This document shows, in pieces, positions 17,001-21,359 of a stretch of 21,359 nt of DNA. This DNA comes from DASRAJ01 sp039920305 (GTDB taxonomy: Bacteria; Bacteroidota; Bacteroidia; Chitinophagales; UBA10324). How positions within the stretch are numbered: the first letter of the stretch is position 1; each line of letters begins with the position of its first letter. The DNA lies in contig JBDSEA010000025.1 in NCBI GenBank assembly GCA_039920305.1, positions 1-21,359 of the forward strand, in the 5' to 3' direction. The position numbers and the translations under genes are program-made. Below the pieces are notes generated by a model. It was not told the DNA's origin and searched no databases. It saw only the letters and a list, made by a program, of their open reading frames with translations.

Positions 17001-17413
17001 TCCAGACTATTGCCACGAACCTGCGTGGATTCTCACAGAATATACGTAATGGAAACACCTTTGCGCTGATCAACAGCGAACTTCGGTTCCCGGTATTCTC
17101 CTATCTGCTTAATACTCCCATCCGCTCAGAGCTGATAAAAAATTTCCAGCTCGTTGCTTTCTTTGATATAGGAAGTGCATGGGAAGGCTTTTCCCCTTAT
17201 GATAAAGACAACCCGTTCAATTCACTCACTTATAATCAGGGGCCTGTCACAGTATTTGTCAATTACTTCCGGGAACCCACTGTATATGGGTATGGGGGCG
17301 GAGCACGCACCACGCTACTGGGCTATTTTGTAAGAGTGGATTATGGACAAGGCGTTGACAGCGGTGCAAAGCAAAAAGGACTTTGGTATTTTTCACTGGG
17401 TATGGATTTTTAA
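14039..17413 (+). CDS. Exported protein: degenerate peptidase-MA-like domain, TolB/PD40-like propeller, C-terminal outer-membrane beta-barrel
   Basis: A 1124-residue protein with a signal peptide (1-20, cleavage near L-L-A-Q). Residues about 30-280 resemble peptidase-MA-like gluzincin domains: a helix L-R-E-Q-I-R-E-G-I-S-G (about 132-143) sits where HExxH would be, and P-A-W-F-K-D-G-L-T-A-Y-M-S (about 169-180) matches P-x-W-x-x-E-G-x-A-x-Y. Both zinc-binding sites are substituted, so proteolysis is unlikely. Residues about 290-560 carry propeller-type repeats (L-A-F-S-P-S-G-K-E-L-T-V; S-D-I-Y-L-F-N). A polar linker follows. Residues about 710-1124 alternate polar and aromatic residues as in an outer-membrane barrel and end in ...F-S-L-G-M-D-F with the terminal Phe favoured by BAM. 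Homologues in Bacteroidota are often labelled TolB-like; function unknown. Confidence 0.78.
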   Translation: MKCFKVILILLVINAGKLLAQGQSPEQLFGQNRVQYKDFTWSFYETDRFAVYFYLGGQDLGKFTIVDAAKELDDLEEKLEYRMNDRIEILVYNNLDDLKQSNIGYGVEINNTGGLTKIIGDKMFIYFNGSHVHLREQIREGISGIFLQNMLFGGSIGEAVQNAVLLKMPAWFKDGLTAYMSNNWSTANDNELRDGILSGKYRKLNKLTGEDARFAGQAVWHYIALKYGAPAIPNLLYLIRINRSMESGFNFVFGKSVKKFLADFNSYYQKQFSEDEKLRQFPDDRDLVKIRQHSPQVINELRINTDATAIAFVKNNLGKYKVCYRDLENGKNKTLLKRSFKNITQPIDYAQPQLAFSPSGKELTVTYMKKNKARLITYNIGDHSKEKRNILSFQKIFSINYTDANTLVLSAENKGQSDIYLFNIRSSKLEQITNDYYDDLNPQYIRLPARQGILFISNRISDTLRTLSTDTTRPIGNYNLFFYNLKKKTKTVLPVTHTAFANESFPSGFSRDYFSFLTDDNGIANTNTGYIDSVFDHFDHYYFFSDSTVVNPVYNMDSLVAVNQLLPDSTLKVPVYRDTAITYPLTNYKRSVLEQDAALRAGKMAQLILHNGKYEIYITSLKKDSNHAAASPPALTDYAKTVFTKLESSSTIQVESQKNNLQPATLSGDSSRADTAHTESYFFQSDFSFNPASKQAQDTTILKVKKTPPFRFSRILPYAVKFSTAYVVTQLDNSLIVTRYQPFGSFGGQFENPDLNVFFNLSITDLMEDYRITGGFRLPTAFNGTEYFMTFENLKTRLDKKFTAYRKSTTLSYDFTGANPSWYLPVNAKVRTYVADATIRYPFDFTRSIRASLAYRNDLTNFLATDSFSLGLAQQSNHWISSRLEYVFDNTMKIQTNIYDGLRYKIYFDVQRQVDQQKTFVFAAGIDVRYYLKIHRNFIWATRFNAAKSWGDQKIIYFLGGMENTFIPNPNQTFITETPVNFSENYAFQTIATNLRGFSQNIRNGNTFALINSELRFPVFSYLLNTPIRSELIKNFQLVAFFDIGSAWEGFSPYDKDNPFNSLTYNQGPVTVFVNYFREPTVYGYGGGARTTLLGYFVRVDYGQGVDSGAKQKGLWYFSLGMDF

Positions 17414-17553
17414 ATTCCGAGTACAAGAGGTTTAATTTTTACGGATATCTAATGCCGCCGAAACTGAAAACTTTTAGGCTGGCAATACGTATTACTAAGA
17501 AATATGGCTATTGAAAGATTTTCTTTTCTAACAGTATCCCCTTGCACTAAGTA

Positions 17554-17578
17554 AGCAGGCACCTGCGCTTGCCCTGCT
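17554..17578 (+). other. Short inverted repeat in the leader of the LuxR-type regulator
   Basis: AGCAGG (17554-17559) and CCTGCT (17573-17578) can pair around a 13-base loop, ending 12 bases before the ATG at 17591. It may be a weak leader hairpin or operator half-sites; with only six pairs, chance occurrence is quite possible. Confidence 0.25.
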
Positions 17579-17590
17579 GAAATTCTCAGG

Positions 17591-18220
17591 ATGATCTATG
17601 TAATGATCGCTCACGCAAATAGGGTAATGCTCGATGGCATTATGGCGGAGCTGTTGCAGGATGAGGGTTTGCGAGTTAACTCCTCCACTCAGAACGCTTA
17701 TGAGGTGGCTGCATTAATGCAAAAAGGAAAAGCAGATGTTGTATTGGTGGCGGAAGAATTACCGGGCTGCCCTGAAGCAGTAAGAGAAATCAAGAAGAAC
17801 TACCCCGTTGTAAAAATACTTCTGATGACAGGGAATAACAATGAAGAATACGCCCTCCGCCTTGTAAGCTCAAAGGCCGATGGAAGCATATTAATTGACG
17901 GAGAGGGTGGAAGAGAAATACTTAAAGCTATTCACACAGTTTACAGGGAAGGGAAATACTTTACTGCTGAAATTGAGGATATGATTCATGAAGCCTTACG
18001 AAAGGCTAAATTTCTTGACCGCCACTTGATTAACCTGACTCCGCGCGAGCATGAAATACTACGATTAATTGCTCAAGGCTTGAGTGGTAAAGAAATTGCC
18101 GCCCCGCTCTCCATTAAAGAAAATACCGTGAAGTTTCACCGTAAAAACCTCTATGAAAAATTTGGTGTGCATACAGCGATGCAAATGTTTAAAGCTGCGC
18201 AGAAGCATTTGCTGATTTAA
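17591..18220 (+). CDS. NarL/LuxR-family regulator with a degenerate (pseudo-)receiver domain
   Basis: A 209-residue protein of the usual NarL length. Residues 1-120 align with a receiver domain, and residues 146-209 form a LuxR-type DNA-binding domain: L-T-P-R-E-H-E-I-L-R-L-I-A-Q-G-L-S-G-K-E-I-A, then E-N-T-V-K-F-H-R-K-N-L-Y-E-K-F-G-V. The DNA-binding part is fully conserved. The receiver is not. The acidic pair expected after beta-1 is H8-A9, the phosphoacceptor Asp is A54 (V-L-V-A-E-E-L-P-G), and the conserved Lys after beta-5 is I102; only T80 (L-L-M-T) remains. It should therefore not be controlled by Asp phosphorylation; ligand binding, dimer exchange or constitutive activity are possible. 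No histidine kinase is adjacent. Confidence 0.88.
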   Translation: MIYVMIAHANRVMLDGIMAELLQDEGLRVNSSTQNAYEVAALMQKGKADVVLVAEELPGCPEAVREIKKNYPVVKILLMTGNNNEEYALRLVSSKADGSILIDGEGGREILKAIHTVYREGKYFTAEIEDMIHEALRKAKFLDRHLINLTPREHEILRLIAQGLSGKEIAAPLSIKENTVKFHRKNLYEKFGVHTAMQMFKAAQKHLLI

Positions 18221-18659
18221 TTGACACCTGCCTGCCCGTTTGGGTAGCTACCCATGCAGGGAGGTAATACTACCCGACAAGGTAGCTACCTGTTTGGGTG
18301 TTGTGCCAGGGCTTAGCCCACCCTCAACTTTGCATTAATAATTATTGGTGATGCAAACGCAGCTGTTGATCTCAGCAATCAAACTTTTATTAATTTTTTG
18401 TAACAGCATTTTGTTGCAGAATAGCTTCACGGTAATGAATACCCAAAAAATCTTCTGTGCTTCTCTCTACACCTCTAAACTTTTTGTTTCGCCTTCACTT
18501 GAAAGCAATAGTTTGCCTGGAAAAGCAAGCTACAAGTGGCGAAACAGGGCGAAGCCATAATCCCTTCTCTCCTTTAGTTGCCGGAGTGCAGGATGAATTG
18601 ATAGAAGCTCTGTCGCCTTCAACTCGCGAAGAAGTAAATTAGCGAGAAATAAAAACAAC
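18221..18659. other. 439-base gene-free stretch
   Basis: The first 100 bases hold the palindrome cluster described separately. The rest (about 18324-18659) is unremarkable. It contains a possible 71-codon frame (18345-18560) with a hydrophobic beginning but no recognisable family, no supporting start signal and a strongly atypical residue composition towards its end. No tRNA, terminator with a T-run or mobile-element remnant could be recognised. Confidence 0.5.
18231..18323. repeat. Cluster of nested palindromes (REP-like)
   Basis: Several inverted repeats lie side by side directly after the LuxR-type gene. They are: CCTGC (18231-18235) with GCAGG (18256-18260) enclosing the perfect 14-base palindrome TGGGTAGCTACCCA (18241-18254); a 12-base palindrome AGGTAGCTACCT (18280-18291) sharing the core GGTAGCTACC; and GGGTG (18296-18300) with CACCC (18319-18323) around the hairpin GGGC-TTA-GCCC (18309-18319). 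TTTGGGT also recurs directly (18239, 18294). There is no T-run, so this is not a standard terminator. It resembles REP/BIME-type elements that can act as mRNA 3'-end stabilisers or repeat-associated insertion sites. Confidence 0.6.
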
Positions 18660-19622
18660 ATGAAATCTTTTTTACCACTTCTGTTCTGTTTATTTTTTAC
18701 AATGAGATTACAGTCACAAAATCTCGTCCCGAATGGCTCGTTCGAAGAATTTTATTCTTGCCCATGGACTACCGGACAAGTTGATACTTGCCTGGACTGG
18801 CAGGGTATGGGAGGATTTGATAATCTTCCACAATTTCCGGGAACGCCTGATTATTTTGCTTCATGTGCGCCATTAATTATTTCAGTACCCGATAATTATT
18901 TTGGTAGTCAATCAGCATTTGAAGGTAATGCATATGTAGGAATATACACCTTCGACTATGTTTGGTGGTACCGTGAAATTATAGGCACCAAACTAATGTC
19001 TCCGATAATTCCAGGGGACAATTATCACATTTCTATGAGAGTTAGCAGAGGTAATTGGACACAGTATGCAACCGGTAATTGTGTAGCGAGTAACAAAATT
19101 GGAATTCGTTTTACAAACTCTCCTTATTCTCAAACCAACCTGCCGCTTATTAACAATCAGGCGCAACTATTTGAAGATTTCCTTATTACTGACACATTAA
19201 ATTGGGTTTTACTCACTTGGAATTTTATTCCCGACTCAGCTTACAATTATCTTTACATAGGGAATTTTTTTGATGATGCTCATACAGATACTGTATCAGT
19301 AAACTGTCCATTTCCTGGACATTCTTATTATTTTATTGACAGTTTAAATGTGATCTGTACTGATGAAAATTGTTTTACCAATTCTTTAAATGTAATTAAC
19401 CAAGAGATCAATATTCTCTATGACCACGAGTCAAAAACCATCTTTTTAAACTACACTCAAAAGGTGGTGTTTGTTTTAATCAATGCTGTAGGAGAGGTTG
19501 TATTAAAAATGAGTGACGCTGGAACAGATCATATTAATGCATCACAACTAAGTAGAGGTGTGTACCTCGCAAAGCTTTCAACAGAACAGAAGATTATGGT
19601 AAAAAAGATTTTTGTGTACTAA
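18660..19622 (+). CDS. Secreted protein with carbohydrate-binding-like domain and degenerate T9SS sorting domain
   Basis: A 320-residue exported protein. Residues 1-19 form a signal peptide (cleavage near R-L-Q-S-Q). It begins N-L-V-P-N-G-S-F-E-E, the opening of jelly-roll galactose-binding/carbohydrate-binding-like domains frequent in Bacteroidota secreted proteins, with the usual C-P and D-T-C-x-D-W cysteines soon after. The W/Y-rich beta-sandwich runs to about residue 235, with several cysteines that may form disulfides. The last 80 residues match the strand pattern of a T9SS type A sorting domain (V-F-V-L-I-N-A-V-G-E-V-V ... L-S-R-G-V-Y-L-A-K-L ... V-K-K-I-F-V-Y), but the usual Y-P-N-P motif is lacking. 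Ligand unknown. The next gene begins 26 bases later, probably in the same operon. Confidence 0.8.
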   Translation: MKSFLPLLFCLFFTMRLQSQNLVPNGSFEEFYSCPWTTGQVDTCLDWQGMGGFDNLPQFPGTPDYFASCAPLIISVPDNYFGSQSAFEGNAYVGIYTFDYVWWYREIIGTKLMSPIIPGDNYHISMRVSRGNWTQYATGNCVASNKIGIRFTNSPYSQTNLPLINNQAQLFEDFLITDTLNWVLLTWNFIPDSAYNYLYIGNFFDDAHTDTVSVNCPFPGHSYYFIDSLNVICTDENCFTNSLNVINQEINILYDHESKTIFLNYTQKVVFVLINAVGEVVLKMSDAGTDHINASQLSRGVYLAKLSTEQKIMVKKIFVY

Positions 19623-19648
19623 CATCCAAAGTGTAAATTTTTCAAAAA

Positions 19649-21359
19649 ATGAAAAAGCAAATCTTAATTATTGTTACATTATTATTGATATTGGTATTCA
19701 ATGCAAAATCTCAATGGCTTCTGACGGGCAATTCCCCCGGTAGTACCGATTTTCTCGGTTCAACCAATTCAAATCCCCTTAATCTCAAAACCGAGCAATC
19801 TCAAAACATTAACTTTTATACGAATGCCGGTGCGGGGACTTTCAATCATCAACGAATGGTCATCAGAGGTGCTGGTAATGTGGGTATCGGTGATGCCTTT
19901 ACAACGCCCCAGAACCTGCTACACGTACACGGAGGCGAACTGCAGTTAACTAATTCAACAACTGGTTCAGGTGCGGGTGATGGCTTACTCATTGGCATGA
20001 ATGGAAGTAATGCAGAACTTAAGCAGCAGGAAAACGCGCCCATGCTATTTTTGGTAAATAGTTCAACTGCGCGCATGAACATTGCCACAGGTGGCAATGT
20101 GGCTATCGGTAATGGCTCAACTGCCGGTGCGCGCATTCTTGAAGTGAAAGACAATATGTATCAGTTGCGGTTAACCTATGGTACTAATGCGTATACTGAT
20201 ATGGGAACAAATGTCAATGCAGAGTATGTTGTTATGCCTACTGCAGCCGGAGGCGGAATCGGTAGAATTGGATTGGGTACTGCCAGCCCTAACACTAATT
20301 CATTCACCACCATTGCAGGTAATGGCTATACAAATGGCTTGTATGTAACGTCGAGCACAACATCAGGTAATGGCATTACGGTGAGTGAAACCGGAACAAG
20401 TTCCACTGGCATTTCCACCTTAGGAAAGACCTACGGTATCTATGCTGTTGCAAATGGCACGTATGCATTTGGTGGCTCTCCTTTGGCAGGCGTTTATGGG
20501 GCGGCAGATGGAACTAACAATTCCGGACTTGGCACTTCGGGTAATTATGGGATGCAGGGTGCTATAATTGCTGCTCAACCCACATCAGATAATTATGGGA
20601 TTGCCGGAAGATCAGAAACCTCATCGAGTGGAGGCACGATGAATAACATTGGTGTGTACGGCATTGCCGGTAATGGTAATAATAATTTTGGGGTGTATGG
20701 AAATCTTGCCCCTGGTACCGGCGGGGTTAGTTATTCGGGGTACTTTAACGGGGCTGGCTATCTAAACGCTACAGCATGGACATACGGGTCGGATCAAATC
20801 ATCAAGAAAAACATTCAGCCGATTACCGGAGCACTTAATGTAATCACTCAGCTACAGCCGAAGAGTTACAATTACACAAATGAAGTTGTTAAAGGTTTAA
20901 ACTTTGATACTATCATTCATTTCGGCCTTATTGCGCAGGACATTCAACAGGTACTACCAAGTCTTGTCCATAAGGTTCCAGTAAATGCATTAATGGATAC
21001 ACTCGGCAATGTAATAAGTCCTGCCACCATCATTCTTGGATTAAATTACGATGAGCTGATTGCTTATCTTATAGGCTCAGTGCAGGAATTGAATTCTAAA
21101 GTTGATGATCTGCAATCACAGCTCGATGGATGCTGCGGTTTGCGTGCATCGGCTCCAGCCAGTGATGGATCTTCCGGTCAAACCATTGAACTCAGTAGCT
21201 CACAATTACCCTCACTCGGTCGGTCAGTCCCCAACCCTCATGCAATGCAGGCGACCATACCGTACTACATTCCCGCAGAAAGTGGTACAGCACAAATCAT
21301 CTTTACCGATGAATTGGGAAGAACCGTAAACACGGTAGAAATCATCAGCAAGGGAAAGG
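19649..21359 (+). CDS. Secreted protein with peptidase S74 (endosialidase chaperone) domain and T9SS sorting domain, truncated by window end
   Basis: An open frame of 570 codons that continues past the window edge. The product starts with a signal peptide (K-K-Q, a hydrophobic core, cleavage near N-A-K-S-Q at about residue 22). A long Gly/Asn/Thr-rich body follows, with repeated G-N-V-G/A-I-G-type motifs typical of trimeric fibre-like Bacteroidota proteins. Residues about 376-470 match the S74 intramolecular chaperone: G-S-D-Q-I-I-K-K-N-I (S381, K386) and G-L-I-A-Q-D-I-Q-Q-V-L-P (about 427). A coiled coil then runs through V-Q-E-L-N-S-K-V-D-D-L-Q-S-Q-L (about 478-492), then a C-C pair. From V-P-N-P-H (about 527) a T9SS sorting domain begins and is cut off. 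In phage tail spikes S74 folds a trimer and cleaves itself off; here cleavage would release the coiled coil and sorting signal, an interesting conflict. Confidence 0.85.
   Translation, partial: MKKQILIIVTLLLILVFNAKSQWLLTGNSPGSTDFLGSTNSNPLNLKTEQSQNINFYTNAGAGTFNHQRMVIRGAGNVGIGDAFTTPQNLLHVHGGELQLTNSTTGSGAGDGLLIGMNGSNAELKQQENAPMLFLVNSSTARMNIATGGNVAIGNGSTAGARILEVKDNMYQLRLTYGTNAYTDMGTNVNAEYVVMPTAAGGGIGRIGLGTASPNTNSFTTIAGNGYTNGLYVTSSTTSGNGITVSETGTSSTGISTLGKTYGIYAVANGTYAFGGSPLAGVYGAADGTNNSGLGTSGNYGMQGAIIAAQPTSDNYGIAGRSETSSSGGTMNNIGVYGIAGNGNNNFGVYGNLAPGTGGVSYSGYFNGAGYLNATAWTYGSDQIIKKNIQPITGALNVITQLQPKSYNYTNEVVKGLNFDTIIHFGLIAQDIQQVLPSLVHKVPVNALMDTLGNVISPATIILGLNYDELIAYLIGSVQELNSKVDDLQSQLDGCCGLRASAPASDGSSGQTIELSSSQLPSLGRSVPNPHAMQATIPYYIPAESGTAQIIFTDELGRTVNTVEIISKGK

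Noticed and set aside
18345..18560. Possible small gene of 71 codons with a hydrophobic N-terminus
   Set aside because: No family resemblance, no start signal, and the remainder looks like translated non-coding sequence. Kept only as a remark in the intergenic entry.

Overview
The window looks like a chromosomal segment of a member of the Bacteroidota, probably an uncultured relative of the Chitinophagales/Sphingobacteriia group (the rank below phylum is inference). Three things point there: the tRNA-tuf-tRNA-Trp-secE-nusG-rplK order, several secreted proteins ending in a type IX secretion (T9SS) type A sorting domain, and the near absence of Shine-Dalgarno sequences. DNA is AT-rich and coding density is high.

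Region 1 (1-3099) is the translation/transcription housekeeping block. It holds the tail of a GIY-YIG-type protein that runs into a damaged tRNA (glycine-tRNA-like body), an intact tRNA-Thr(GGU), a second damaged tRNA-like sequence, tuf, tRNA-Trp(CCA), secE, nusG and rplK. The usual continuation rplA-rplJ-rplL-rpoB is missing: after rplK the DNA switches to accessory genes.

Region 2 (3372-9843) holds two paralogous, consecutive genes for very large cell-surface or secreted proteins. Each has a signal peptide, seven propeller-like N-terminal repeats, seven cysteine-rich PKD domains and a T9SS sorting domain. A clear hairpin terminator separates them.

Region 3 (10029-13943) has tatC on the plus strand, running tail-to-tail with zero spacing into a minus-strand membrane glycosyltransferase-like/TPR gene (TMTC-like). 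A minus-strand metallo-beta-lactamase-fold hydrolase follows.

Region 4 (14039-18220) has a long exported protein that seems to combine a degenerate peptidase-MA-like domain, a TolB/PD40-like beta-propeller and an outer-membrane beta-barrel. After it comes a NarL/LuxR-type regulator whose receiver domain has lost the phosphorylation residues.

Region 5 (18221-21359) begins with a 439-base gene-free stretch carrying a cluster of palindromes. Two more secreted T9SS cargo genes follow, the second a peptidase-S74 (endosialidase chaperone) protein that runs off the window end.

Functionally the left end is core machinery, while the rest is largely envelope and surface biology (four T9SS cargo proteins, Tat translocase, an outer-membrane barrel). 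No T9SS machinery gene and no obvious mobile element or CRISPR array is present.
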